A DNA stretch of 43,607 nucleotides from Bacteroidales bacterium (GTDB taxonomy: Bacteria; Bacteroidota; Bacteroidia; Bacteroidales; JAFGHD01). Both the position numbers and the translations under genes were made by a program. The stretch spans positions 1 to 43,607 of the forward strand of contig JAFGHD010000042.1 in the NCBI GenBank assembly GCA_016939365.1. Direction: 5' to 3'. The notes under the pieces were generated by a model that saw only the letters and a program-made list of their open reading frames with translations, did no database searches and had not been told where the DNA came from. Positions 1 to 9,900 of the stretch are shown piece after piece. Every line of letters begins with the position of its first letter. The first letter of the stretch is position 1.

Positions 1-2576
1 TTCAGGATGCCGGCCATGGTCTCCACCGCCTCACGGGTCTTGTCGGCCTGTGTGCCCACATAGGCGATCATGAAGGTTCTTTCATCGGGATAGAAAGGTT
101 TGTACACCCAGCCGCCCGTGGCGTAGGCCAGGGAGCGGAACTCCCGGATCTCCTGGAAGATGATGCTGTGCATGCCTCCGTCCAGGTACTCGTAATAGGC
201 ATCAAGGTAAGCCTTGCCGGGTTCATCGGTGATCTCACCCGGAAGATAGAAGTAATTCCTGCTCTGGATCGGTTTGTCATCACTGAGGAAAAATACGGTG
301 GGCCTGTCGTATGCCCGGAATTTGTCCTTCACGGGAGAAGTGCTTTTCACCCGGATGCGATCCAGTTCCAGCTTGTCCCTGATGATCCGTTCCACCTCAC
401 CCATGCCGGCCGTACCCGAATAATGGATGTCCGCTTCGCAGGTGACGACTGTCTGCAACGCCTGAAGCAGGGCGGAAGACTGAAGCGTCTTCACTTCCTT
501 TTCCGACAAACGGTTGAGGTATGGTGATCTTTCGCCGTGCACCGCATAGCGGAAAACTACTTCTCCCATTGTTTCAGGATCTTGCAGGGCAAACTTGTTG
601 TTCAGTTTTGCGGACTGCAAAAGGTTATTAAGTTTCCTGTCGTCCGGCCGGGGATCGTAGAGCAGGCCGGCAATCAACTCCACCGATTCCTCCAGGTGCT
701 CATCCATTCCAATGATCATCAGTTCGAAGTAATCTCCGGATGCCATAATGTAATAGCTGCATCCCCTGGTCTGCAGCAGGCGGTTGAACTCATCGTAGTC
801 ATGAGCCCCGGTACCGATCAGCTGCAGGTATTCCGCGACCTGCCTCAGCACCGGCATCTCCCAGGTGCCGATACCAAACCGGATCTTCAGATGGAAAACG
901 TCATTGATGCGGTTCTCAACCCAATAGAGGTGAGCCAGGTCGGTGATATCCTTCATCACCACATCCACATCCCCGCTGTACTCATTTCCGAACTCAATGA
1001 AATCGGGCTCCGTCTGTGATACCTCCATCTCCTCCAGCCTCTGTGCGAACCTGGATTTCATCTCCTTGTTTTTCGGGGGGATTGGCTCAAACGGAGGTCT
1101 GAGCGTTTTCGGCTTTTTGGGCAGGCCCATCTTCGAGTAGAATGCCAGATACTTCCCGCCGAAATATCTTTCTGCGACACTCAGAATATCCTCCCTTGAG
1201 ATATTACTGATCTTTTCCGGATAATCCAGGACATCCTCCCATGGAATACCCTGTGAGAAGGCTTCGCACATCATGTAGCCCCGGTTGTACTGGTTCTCAA
1301 ACATCTGCTCGTATCCGACCATGATCTCGGTTTTTACACCCTCCAGGAGGTCGTCACCGAAACCGCCCGTTTTCAGTTTCTGCAACTCATCCATCACCAG
1401 GCGCTCGGCTTTCTTCAGCGACTGGCCGATGATCCTGGGTACGAAGATCAGGTATTCCCCACCGGCTTCGGTGTAACGGTCGCCCATTACTGTGGCCATC
1501 ATCAGCCTGTTGTCAGATACCAGCTTATCGAGAAACCCCGTGCCTGCCTCATTGCTCATCATCCTGCCCAGGACATCCAGAGCGGGACCATCTTCATGAT
1601 TCACAGGTACGGATCTGAATCCCAGGATGCCAAACCGCACCGGTGTCAGCCGCTTTTTTAAGACCTCCCTTTTCGCGAAGGGTTCCACCCGGTAATTTTC
1701 AGGCATGGAAGGGATATCTCCGCTGCGCCACCGGCCGAACTTCTCCCGGATCACCGGTTTTACAAGCTCCGGATCGAAATCGCCGCTCAGGACCAGTGCC
1801 ATGTTATTGGCCACATAATAGGTCCGGAAGTAACGGTCCATCTCTGACATGGATGGATTCTTCAGATGCTCAGGGTAGCCCAGAATGGGAATGCCGTATG
1901 GATGGTCCGGGTAAAATCGTTGGATGAACTTCTCAAAGGCAGTGGCTATCCGGTCGTCTGCATACATGTTGTATTCTTCGTATACCGTCTCCAGCTCGGC
2001 CTGGAACAGCCGGTAAACGGGATGGATGAACCTGTGGCTGTAGACCTCAAGCCATTTTTCGATCTGGTTGCCCGGGAAGATGTTATAATATACGATCTCT
2101 TCATTTCCCGTGCCGGCATTGATGTCTGTTCCGCCCATCTCCTCCAGTATCCTGTCGAACTCATTGGGTATGGCGTATTCCGATGCTTTAACGGAGAGCC
2201 GGTTGATCTCTTTCTGGATGGCGGTCTGCTCCTCAACGCCGGTGGTGGCCGCCAGGCGGTCATACAGTGCTGCGATGCTGTCGAGATATATTTTCTCGGA
2301 TTCATATTCCGTGGTGCCGATCTCATCGGTACCTTTGAACATGATGTGCTCGAAATAGTGGGCGATGCCTGTGGCGTGTACAGGATCGCACTTGCTGCCG
2401 CCCCGTACGACCACCGCTCCAAAGACATTGGGCAGGCTGTGATCTTCATTCAGATAAACAGTCAGCCCGTTATCAAGGGTGAATATCTGAACATGCAACG
2501 GACCGGGATTCTGAGCTAACGAGAAAAAAGCCACTGCCATAATGGCTGTGGTGACGGCAGATATTCTGATCATCAT
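1..2576 (-). CDS. M16 family zinc metallopeptidase, secreted (partial, C-terminus off the window)
   Basis: An open frame runs from ATG at 2576 to the left edge without a stop, giving 858 codons of a protein whose end is missing. The first ~22 residues are a signal peptide (hydrophobic core, ending AFFSLAQ), so it acts in the periplasm or on the surface. Residues 73-77 read HYFEH, the inverted zinc site HxxEH of pitrilysin-type (M16) peptidases, with a Glu-rich helix (ELETVYEEY) some 75 residues later that would supply the third ligand. The C-terminal half resembles the second, inactive M16 repeat, so the pattern fits the long (~950 residue) two-lobe form common in Bacteroidota. M16 enzymes degrade peptides enclosed in a clam-shell chamber; the substrate here is unknown. 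It appears to be a single-gene unit. Confidence 0.93.
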   Translation of the reverse strand, partial: MMIRISAVTTAIMAVAFFSLAQNPGPLHVQIFTLDNGLTVYLNEDHSLPNVFGAVVVRGGSKCDPVHATGIAHYFEHIMFKGTDEIGTTEYESEKIYLDSIAALYDRLAATTGVEEQTAIQKEINRLSVKASEYAIPNEFDRILEEMGGTDINAGTGNEEIVYYNIFPGNQIEKWLEVYSHRFIHPVYRLFQAELETVYEEYNMYADDRIATAFEKFIQRFYPDHPYGIPILGYPEHLKNPSMSEMDRYFRTYYVANNMALVLSGDFDPELVKPVIREKFGRWRSGDIPSMPENYRVEPFAKREVLKKRLTPVRFGILGFRSVPVNHEDGPALDVLGRMMSNEAGTGFLDKLVSDNRLMMATVMGDRYTEAGGEYLIFVPRIIGQSLKKAERLVMDELQKLKTGGFGDDLLEGVKTEIMVGYEQMFENQYNRGYMMCEAFSQGIPWEDVLDYPEKISNISREDILSVAERYFGGKYLAFYSKMGLPKKPKTLRPPFEPIPPKNKEMKSRFAQRLEEMEVSQTEPDFIEFGNEYSGDVDVVMKDITDLAHLYWVENRINDVFHLKIRFGIGTWEMPVLRQVAEYLQLIGTGAHDYDEFNRLLQTRGCSYYIMASGDYFELMIIGMDEHLEESVELIAGLLYDPRPDDRKLNNLLQSAKLNNKFALQDPETMGEVVFRYAVHGERSPYLNRLSEKEVKTLQSSALLQALQTVVTCEADIHYSGTAGMGEVERIIRDKLELDRIRVKSTSPVKDKFRAYDRPTVFFLSDDKPIQSRNYFYLPGEITDEPGKAYLDAYYEYLDGGMHSIIFQEIREFRSLAYATGGWVYKPFYPDERTFMIAYVGTQADKTREAVETMAGIL

Positions 2577-2851
2577 TGATGAATTTTTTTATGAGTATTT
2601 GGCAAAATTGGCAATTTTATGATCAAAGTAAACAAATTATGTTGTAATGAAGATCAGGGTGATCCGCTCCTCAGGAATGAATGCCGGGCAATGGATGGCT
2701 GATAAACAGTTAAAATGTTATGATTAAAAACACGTCAAAAAAATGACTAAAAACTAATCATGACATGTTTCATCCTGATTACCTTCCCGGATCCCAACTT
2801 CCATCCGCCAGAATCACGTACCCCTGGCTTGTCACTTCCAGCTTCAAACTC
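2577..2851. other. Intergenic region with a 15-bp palindrome
   Basis: No gene is visible. The part next to the M16 start is AT-rich and holds the inverted repeat AAAATTG-G-CAATTTT at 2604-2618, 28 bp upstream of the M16 start, where an operator could sit. I see no exact TAnnTTTG box; the nearest on the minus strand is TTACTTTG with one mismatch. The half next to hypD contains CT-rich low-complexity sequence. Confidence 0.4.
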
Positions 2852-5227
2852 CTAACTACTGACATCTATTTCCCCATGCTCCGTTCGCCGGATGATCTCA
2901 TCCTGCAGTTCATCGGTCAGATCAACGAAGTAATCGCTGTAACCGGCGACGCGTACGATGAGGTCGCGGTATTGTCCGGGATTCTTTTTGGCTTTTTTCA
3001 GTGTAGCGGCCGTCACCACGTTGAACTGGACATGGTGTCCGTCCATCCGGAAGTAGCTTCTGATGAGCTGCATGAGTTTCAGAAGGCCTTCGTCGTTGCG
3101 GAGGAATGACGGTGTGAATTTCATATTGAGCAGTGTGCCGCCTGTGCGGATGTGGTCGATTTTTGCGGCGGACTTCAGAACGGCTGTCGGGCCTTTCCGG
3201 TCGGCGCCCTGTACGGGTGAGATGCCTTCCGACAGGGGGGTCCATGCCCGGCGGCCGTCAGGAAGAGCTCCGGTCACACTGCCAAAGTACACATGACATG
3301 TGGTGGGCAGCAGGTTGATCCGGTGCACGCCTCCGGAGGCTGTGGGGCGGCCGTCCACCGCCCGGAACCATATTTCGAAAACCTCCCTGAGAACATCATC
3401 TGCCCGGTCATCATCATTGCCGTATTTGGGTGTTTCATCCGTCAGCATCTTCCGGAATTCATCATGACCATCGAAATCTTTCCTCATAACCTCAAGAAAA
3501 TCTTTCATGTGTCCCGTTTTCCTCTCGAAAACATGATGCTTCAGGGCTGTGAGCGAATCGGTGATGCTTCCCAGCCCGACTCCCTGGATGTATCGCGTGT
3601 TGTATCGTGCGCCGCCATTGTTGTAATCACGTCCGTTATTGATGCAGTCGTCCGTCAGCAGGGACAAGAAAGGCACCGGCATGTGCTGTGCCCAAATCTT
3701 TTCAATGATATGGTTGCCGGCAATCTTGATGTCGGCAAAATATCTCAGCTGTTTTTCATAGGCCTTCATCAGGTCATCAAAGCTTGTGAAGGATGCAGGA
3801 TCTCCTGTTTCAATGCCAGTTGCCTTGCCGGTGCGGGGATCGGTGCCATTGTTCAGTGTGATCTCCAGCACCTTGGGCAGATTGAAGTATCCTGTCAGGA
3901 TGTAGGCTTCCTTACCGAAGGCACCGGTTTCCACGCAACCGCTGGCACCTCCGCTACGGGCATCCACGATATCTTTCCCCTGGCGCAACATTTGCTGGAT
4001 GAGGGTATCGGTGTTGAAGACGGACGGCTGCCCGAAACCGGTCCGGATGATCTTCAGCGCCCCGAGGATGAAACGGTCCGGGTTCTTCTTGCTGACCTGG
4101 ATCATCGAGCTGGGTTGCAGCAGGCGCATTTCCCCGATCACATCAAGGATCAGATAGGTCAGCTCATTGACCGCATCGGAGCCGTCGGGGCGCACTCCTC
4201 CCAGGTTGATGAGTGCGAAATCCGTATAGGTGTTGCTTTCTTTGGCAGTGACACCTACCTTGGGCGGTGCGGGATGGTTGCTGAACTTGATCCAGAAGGC
4301 CTGCAGCAGCTCACGGGCCCGTTCCTTGTCAATCCTGCCCTGTGCCAGATCTCTTGTGTAAAAAGGCAGCAGGTGCTGGTCAAGCCTGCCCGGGTTGAAG
4401 GAGTCCCAGGGATTCAGCTCGGTAATGACACCCAGGTGAACGAACCAGTAATACTGGAGTGCTTCATGGAAGGTGAGCGGGGCGTGGGCCGGCACATGAC
4501 GACATATCTCTGCCATATCAACAAGCTCGGCTTTCCGCAACGGATCACTCTCATGCGATGCGACCTCATCCAGCAGGGACGCATGACGGTGTGCGAACAT
4601 GATGATAGCTTCCGCGGCATACCTCATGGCCTGAAGCTCAACACAACGCTCCGGGGCGCCTTGATCCCCCTTATGGTCCAGATTGTCGCGGACAAGGTCG
4701 ATGTCGCGGATGAAGTCAATCATGCCTTTACGGTATATCTTGTCATCCAGAACAGTGTGCCCGGGTGCCCTTTGCTCCAGGAATTCCGTGAAGATCCCGG
4801 CCTCGTATGCAGTGATCCAGGCCTGAGGCAGCTCCGTGAAAATCCGTTCCCGGATCGTGCCTCCTCTCCAGTAGGGAATGATCTCTTCCTCATAGATATG
4901 GCGTGTGCCGTCATCCACCGCGAAGGGTATCTTTTCCCTGGAGTTCAATATCTCCAGGTCTTGCAGCGAGTGAAGGCATATCTCGGGATATGTGGGAGTC
5001 TCCTGCGGTGACGGCCCACGCTCCCCAACGATCAACTCCCCGGGTTGAATGAATATCTCCTTGTGCTGCAGAATGTATTTGAAAGCCAAGGCCCTGCGTA
5101 TGGGGGTGTGCTCCTCCCGCGCCCCCTGGCTTTGCATGAATCGGGTGAGCAGCACCGCACGCTCCGCGGATATCCTGGGTGTGGCGGATGTACTGGCATG
5201 TCGCAGTGATATGATCCTCTCGTTCAT
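2852..5227 (-). CDS. hypD: Trans-4-hydroxy-L-proline dehydratase (glycyl radical enzyme)
   Basis: This 791-residue protein belongs to the pyruvate formate-lyase superfamily. The glycyl radical motif RVAGYSDYF places the radical at Gly762, and the thiyl cysteine is Cys431 in GASGCVETG with Glu433 two residues on. From memory, the Clostridioides difficile HypD active site is Cys434, Glu436, Asp278, Phe152, Ser334, Tyr450, Thr645 and Gly765. A constant offset of 3 lands on Cys431, Glu433, Asp275, Phe149, Ser331, Tyr447, Thr642 and Gly762 here, all conserved. HypD removes water from trans-4-hydroxyproline to give (S)-1-pyrroline-5-carboxylate, which ProC reduces to proline. The enzyme is cytoplasmic, oxygen-sensitive and needs activation by the radical-SAM protein encoded 17 bp upstream. 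This suggests anaerobic use of collagen-derived or plant-derived hydroxyproline. No proC lies in the window. Confidence 0.93.
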   Translation of the reverse strand: MNERIISLRHASTSATPRISAERAVLLTRFMQSQGAREEHTPIRRALAFKYILQHKEIFIQPGELIVGERGPSPQETPTYPEICLHSLQDLEILNSREKIPFAVDDGTRHIYEEEIIPYWRGGTIRERIFTELPQAWITAYEAGIFTEFLEQRAPGHTVLDDKIYRKGMIDFIRDIDLVRDNLDHKGDQGAPERCVELQAMRYAAEAIIMFAHRHASLLDEVASHESDPLRKAELVDMAEICRHVPAHAPLTFHEALQYYWFVHLGVITELNPWDSFNPGRLDQHLLPFYTRDLAQGRIDKERARELLQAFWIKFSNHPAPPKVGVTAKESNTYTDFALINLGGVRPDGSDAVNELTYLILDVIGEMRLLQPSSMIQVSKKNPDRFILGALKIIRTGFGQPSVFNTDTLIQQMLRQGKDIVDARSGGASGCVETGAFGKEAYILTGYFNLPKVLEITLNNGTDPRTGKATGIETGDPASFTSFDDLMKAYEKQLRYFADIKIAGNHIIEKIWAQHMPVPFLSLLTDDCINNGRDYNNGGARYNTRYIQGVGLGSITDSLTALKHHVFERKTGHMKDFLEVMRKDFDGHDEFRKMLTDETPKYGNDDDRADDVLREVFEIWFRAVDGRPTASGGVHRINLLPTTCHVYFGSVTGALPDGRRAWTPLSEGISPVQGADRKGPTAVLKSAAKIDHIRTGGTLLNMKFTPSFLRNDEGLLKLMQLIRSYFRMDGHHVQFNVVTAATLKKAKKNPGQYRDLIVRVAGYSDYFVDLTDELQDEIIRRTEHGEIDVSS

Positions 5228-5244
5228 CAGGAAAATTGTAAAGG

Positions 5245-6009
5245 TTATTCTGTTAAGTTGAGCTTAAAACCTGCAGAAATGAATAGTGACCGGTATCCTT
5301 CCATTTCATCGGGTGTGATCTCATGGCTGGCAAAAACCGGGGGATTGACCCCAAACTGACGGTATTTGGCCTCCGCCAACCTGTGATAGGGTAAAAGATG
5401 CACCTCTGTGATCGTTCCTAGTCCCCTCAGGAACCGGATGATATCTTCCAGGTTTTTTAAGGTTGCAGTGATCCCCGGGATCATCGGGATGCGGATGATT
5501 ACCTGTTCTTTGCAATGGGACAGGTATTTCAGGTTATCCAGAATTTCAGCATTGGACACACCGGTGTATTTAAGGTGCAGGATGGGATCCATCAGCTTGA
5601 TGTCGTAGAGGTAAAGATCAGGCTTCCCGAGAAGTCTCCGGAACGTTGACTTACCGGCATATCCTGAGGTATCCACCGCACAGTGTATACCGGCTTCACG
5701 GCATAATCCCAGCATCTCAGCCAGAAATTCCGCCTGGGACAGAGGCTCTCCTCCTGAAAATGTGACTCCGCCACCGGAATCTTCATAAAAGATCAGGTCC
5801 CTCTCCAGTTCTTTCATCAGTTCATGACTGTCGTACCAAAGACCTACCTGTCTGCCATTCACCTCTTCCGGTACAGCTTTCCTCCCTTCGGGATTATGAC
5901 ACCAGTTACACTGCAGGGGGCATCCTTTCAGGAATACCGTAGTTCTGATCCCGGGGCCGTCATGAACGGAAAAGCGTTGAATATTGAAAACAAGACCTTT
6001 GATCGGCAT
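5245..6009 (-). CDS. hypE: Glycyl radical enzyme activase (radical SAM), HypD activator
   Basis: 254 residues starting MPIKGLVFNIQRFSVHDGPG. A longer frame begins at 6066, but the family's N-terminus fits the ATG at 6009. The radical-SAM cluster is the CPLQCNWC motif (CX3CX2C), followed by the glycine-rich SAM-binding segment TFSGGEPL. It reductively cleaves SAM and abstracts hydrogen from the glycyl loop of its partner. It is the first gene of a two-gene unit with hypD. No second cysteine cluster lies between the CX3CX2C motif and the GGE motif, so the ferredoxin-like insert found in many non-PFL activases is absent and the length is like PflA. The role as HypD activator is inferred from adjacency; the radical-SAM activase class is certain. 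Confidence 0.88.
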   Translation of the reverse strand: MPIKGLVFNIQRFSVHDGPGIRTTVFLKGCPLQCNWCHNPEGRKAVPEEVNGRQVGLWYDSHELMKELERDLIFYEDSGGGVTFSGGEPLSQAEFLAEMLGLCREAGIHCAVDTSGYAGKSTFRRLLGKPDLYLYDIKLMDPILHLKYTGVSNAEILDNLKYLSHCKEQVIIRIPMIPGITATLKNLEDIIRFLRGLGTITEVHLLPYHRLAEAKYRQFGVNPPVFASHEITPDEMEGYRSLFISAGFKLNLTE

Positions 6010-6211
6010 TGAATGAAAGATATAGGTAAGAAATGCAAACGAACAGCGAACAGGGGCAAATATCAACGGATCCAGCAGGAAAAGAGCCTCCTGCCTGTGA
6101 TGTCATAATAGCGGGGACAGATGATGGTCTTGTGCATGATGTAATCAGACTGCTGTGCAAAGTTAATGAAATGATTGAAAAAATGCCGGCAGTTTGTACG
6201 GGGGTATTCAC

Positions 6212-6219
6212 TATATTTG
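6212..6219 (+). promoter_or_regulatory. -7 box TATATTTG upstream of the RidA-like gene
   Basis: This is an exact match to the Bacteroidota TAnnTTTG element, 45 bp upstream of the start codon at 6265. A TTG at 6194-6196 is only 15 bp away, shorter than the usual 19-21 bp, so the -33 element is doubtful. Confidence 0.5.
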
Positions 6220-6264
6220 AAGGTTCATCCTTTTATTCACCTCTAACCATAAAAAGAATAATCC

Positions 6265-6702
6265 ATGAAAAAGGTTTTGTTGTTTCTGTTGATTGTGTCC
6301 TGTGCTTCGATGGGCCTGGCCCAGGAGCAGGACATCCCTGCACCTATGGCACCTTACAGTCCTGCTATTCAGGCGGGAGACATACTGTACATCTCGGGAC
6401 AGGTGCCTTTGAATCCGGAAACCGGCACACTGGTCCCTGGTGATATCAGGGAGCAGACCCGCCAGGTGATGACGAACCTCGGGAGCGTATTGAACCGGCA
6501 TGGTTATACCTATGGAGATCTCGTCAAATGCACGGTATTTATGACTGACATGGACAATTATGAAGCCATCAACGAGGTTTACGGGAGCTTTTTCAATGAC
6601 CGTTTCCCGGCAAGAGAAGCTGTCCAGGTCGTTCGGCTGCCGGAGGGTGCTATGGTGGAGATATCAGGTATTGCCGTTAAACCAAAGGTTGCCCGGCCAT
6701 AA
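6265..6702 (+). CDS. RidA/YjgF family protein with a signal peptide
   Basis: 145 residues. Residues 1-19 form a signal peptide ending in AQ. The rest is a complete RidA (YjgF/YER057c/UK114) domain with the segment AYSPA-like PYSPAIQAGD, the ISGQVPL strand and the closing PAREAVQVVRLPEGAMVEI, which keeps the arginine that binds the carboxylate of imine or enamine substrates. Cytoplasmic RidA hydrolyses reactive 2-aminoacrylate-type enamines; this copy appears to be exported, so its substrate must be periplasmic or its role different. It stands between the divergent hypE operon and the propeller gene and has its own -7 box. The family call is firm; the exported location rests on the N-terminal sequence. 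Confidence 0.92.
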   Translation: MKKVLLFLLIVSCASMGLAQEQDIPAPMAPYSPAIQAGDILYISGQVPLNPETGTLVPGDIREQTRQVMTNLGSVLNRHGYTYGDLVKCTVFMTDMDNYEAINEVYGSFFNDRFPAREAVQVVRLPEGAMVEISGIAVKPKVARP

Positions 6703-6928
6703 ATGCTCCGAAGGATATGCACGGTGACTTACAGCCCTGCTATCGGCATGCGATCCCTGCCAAAATGATAGTCTGGCTGAAGAATTGCTGAAACAGGCAA
6801 TCCTGCCGGATGGGTTAGGGGGTGAGAGGCATGTCACACCGCATGCTGTGCATTCCTGAGGCAAATCGACAGGCTGGTGGCGACTATCCGGAGAATAAAT
6901 GTAATATAGTATAATAATCCTTGTCTTT

Positions 6929-9900
6929 ATGAAAAGAGCATTTACCGCCGTACTATCGGTATGTCTTTTCCCCGGCATGTCATGTCTGTCGCAGTTCCCG
7001 GATAGTTTTTACGGTTGCCAGGGGCCTCAGGTACCGGAGGATACTCTCCGGACATGTGGTGCAGATGTGATTATTGGGAACGAATGGCTTCCGGACAACA
7101 CTTCCGGCGGATGGCCCGCTGAAATATTATTTGATCCTGCCGGAAATTGCTTTTACTTGCATGCAGGCATGCACCTGATTATCATTGATGCTACTACTTT
7201 TTCAAGGAAACGGATCAGGATTTCCGAAAGCGGATCTCCGTCTGTTACAGGAGGACTTGAATTCACCGACGAGATCGCAGAATGCAAGCTGGTCAGGAAT
7301 CCTTTGCTTAATGACATATACTGCGCCACAGAAGAAGAAAGGCTGCTCGTGATCGATGGGAACACCAGGTCGGTTGAAGCTGTTTTTGACATTCCTGGTG
7401 AATTCAGGAATCTGATCATTGATTTGTGCTACAACCAGATATCACAGCGACTATACTGGATGATGACCGATGATGAGGGCCTGACGGTGATCAGTGTTTA
7501 TGACGGAACCAATCATACCTTCGTGGCACGTGAATATTACAGCAATACAAAGGGTTATAAGTTACTTTCCGCCCCGGATGGCTCATGTCTCTATCTCAGC
7601 TGCGAGGAGTTCGGTACGGGTAGTCCTGAGATGCTGGTACTGAAAGGTGATGATCTGAATGTCATCTCCCACATCCCATTGGATAGAATTGGCATCCATA
7701 TGATCTATAACACGAATACAGACAGGATTTACGTGGTGCCTGAGGAGGGACAGGAGCTAATGGTTCTGGCAGGGGATACTGTCAACAGCTATTTATATTC
7801 TGTTCCGATGAACAATGCAGCCATCCACATCACTTATAATCCTCTGAACAACAGAATATACTGCAACGGCTTCGGAGAGCTGCAGATCATTGACGGAAAT
7901 TCAGATGTGTTCATAAAGGCCATATCATTGAATGGCCCGGTATCGCGTAGCCTTCTTTTTCATGAGGCCGGAAATATGTTGTATTGCGGGGGTGATCTGA
8001 ACCGGATTTATAAAATAAACGGAAATACCGACGAAATCGTTTCACAAACGCTGATGAACCATAACGGCCGAAGCCGGAACCTTGCACTTGATGATACCGG
8101 TGTGCCGCCGAAACTGGCCTCAGCGAATGCCAATACCGGTCATGTCACCTTCTTCGCAACAGACAATATGCAATTGCTGGAACTGGTTCAGACGGCAGGA
8201 TATATTTCTGCAGGATGCTATAATCCCAACAACAACGAAATATGGCTGATGCAGTCGCACAGCATCAATAACAGATCATTTTTGAATGTATATGACGGAG
8301 CAACAGGTCATAAAATAGGGGCCTCCCTGATTCCGAATTCAGTCAATACACTGTCGCAGTGCGCCCATAATGAAATGCACAACCGGATTTTTGCGACCAG
8401 CACGATGTCCGGCAGGATCATAGTCATCGACGGACCCACGCACAGCATCACAGGGGAGATCATTGTTGACCAGTATCCCAACGAAGTCTACAGCATTCCC
8501 GGTAGCGATCTTCTTGTTTGCGGAACCCATAACAGCATCCTGTTGATCAATACCGGTACGTTGCAGATAGTGGCTACAGTGACTACAGAGCCTTGCAGGA
8601 AGGATGCATTCGTTATTGGGAATGATCCGCCACATAAACTTTACGGCACTCTCTCCGCCCTCGGAAAGGTAATCTCTGTTGATTATGAGGATATTAATTC
8701 GGTCAAGGTGGATTATGTGGATGTCGGTGACAAGCCCTTTTTAATGGCCTGCCGGAGTCATGGCGAAAATAAAATCTACTGCGCCAGACAATCTGATATC
8801 AGGATCATTGACGAAGAAACCTTCACCGTAGAAGAAACCATTGATATTGGTTCACAGATAGTAAGCCTTGAATACAATGCATTTCTGGATCAGCTCTTTG
8901 TTCTGTCTTCAGCGGCACAAGGTCTGACCTATGTTCCGGGGAAGCTGTCGGTGATCACATGTAACAATAATACCTTTTTGCTGCAGGAAGAATTCAATGC
9001 TTTTTTTGGCAGTATGGTATTTAATCCGTTGAATAACAGGTTGTATTTTAATACTATTTGGAATTTCGGCGCATATAATGATGAGGTAGCATTGTATTCG
9101 TATGACTGCGACAGCAACAAGGTCAATGCGGTGCTGTCGCCCGGCCTGTTCAGAAGCCACAATGAATGCATCACATGGTCTACTTACAGTGACATCCTCC
9201 TGAATACGAAGAACAACCGGGTCGTTGTTCCAAACCACGGTTACAGCAGCGCAACATTCGTTCAGTGCCCCACCGACCGTCTGAGTCTGGCCTGGGGTGA
9301 AACCTGGGTGTCATTTCCCAGGATGAAACGATACGGAAACAATGCCTTTTCTTCGGATTCCGTGCTGAAGATGATCTCAGCTTTCCCGGACATCGGGATA
9401 GAGCTGCGGGATGCAGCAGGCCATTACAGGCGGTGGGAGAATATGTTGTGGAGCGGGAATCTTTTGCACGTGACCAGCACCTCCGGGTATAAACTGCATC
9501 TTGGATCATCCGAGGGTGCACCTCCCACGATTGCTTTGCACGGGGCGCGTCTTAGGCCGTCGACATTGCTGACCCTGTTGCCGGATACGGAGAACTGGGT
9601 CGGGTATTTCATCCCCTTTGAAATGGATCCCATCACGGCTTTTGGCGGATGGGCCTGGATGAATGATCATATCAGGATGGTAAGGACCCGGCACTGGACT
9701 ATGGTTAGGGAGGAACAGCAGGGCAGGGGTGGGTATGTCTGGAGAACAACAGGACATTTGAGACCTTTCGAATATGGGGATATGATCATCATTAAAACGG
9801 TTGGTGATGCCCCGCTTGCCTTTTCATGGACAGGGGGTGACTTCGCCGGAGGTTCTGTCGAATCAGTTGCCCTGAGTGATGCTTCTGCCGGAACTACGAC

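Noticed and set aside
168-2519. Several 80-220-codon frames on the plus strand across the left end
   Set aside because: All are antisense to the M16 peptidase, whose frame carries HYFEH and a signal peptide.
2811-2866. Resemblance between CT-rich tracts at 2811-2866 and 20240-20265
   Set aside because: Only the short word CTTCAAACTC is shared; the rest is low-complexity sequence, so I do not call it a repeat family.
3293-5011. 572-codon open frame on the plus strand opposite hypD
   Set aside because: It lies wholly antisense to a protein with full active-site conservation, and its translation resembles no family; it arises from the codon bias of hypD.
6033-6443. 136-codon plus-strand frame overlapping the RidA-like gene
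   Set aside because: It shares DNA with the RidA gene in another frame, and its translation changes character where RidA begins.
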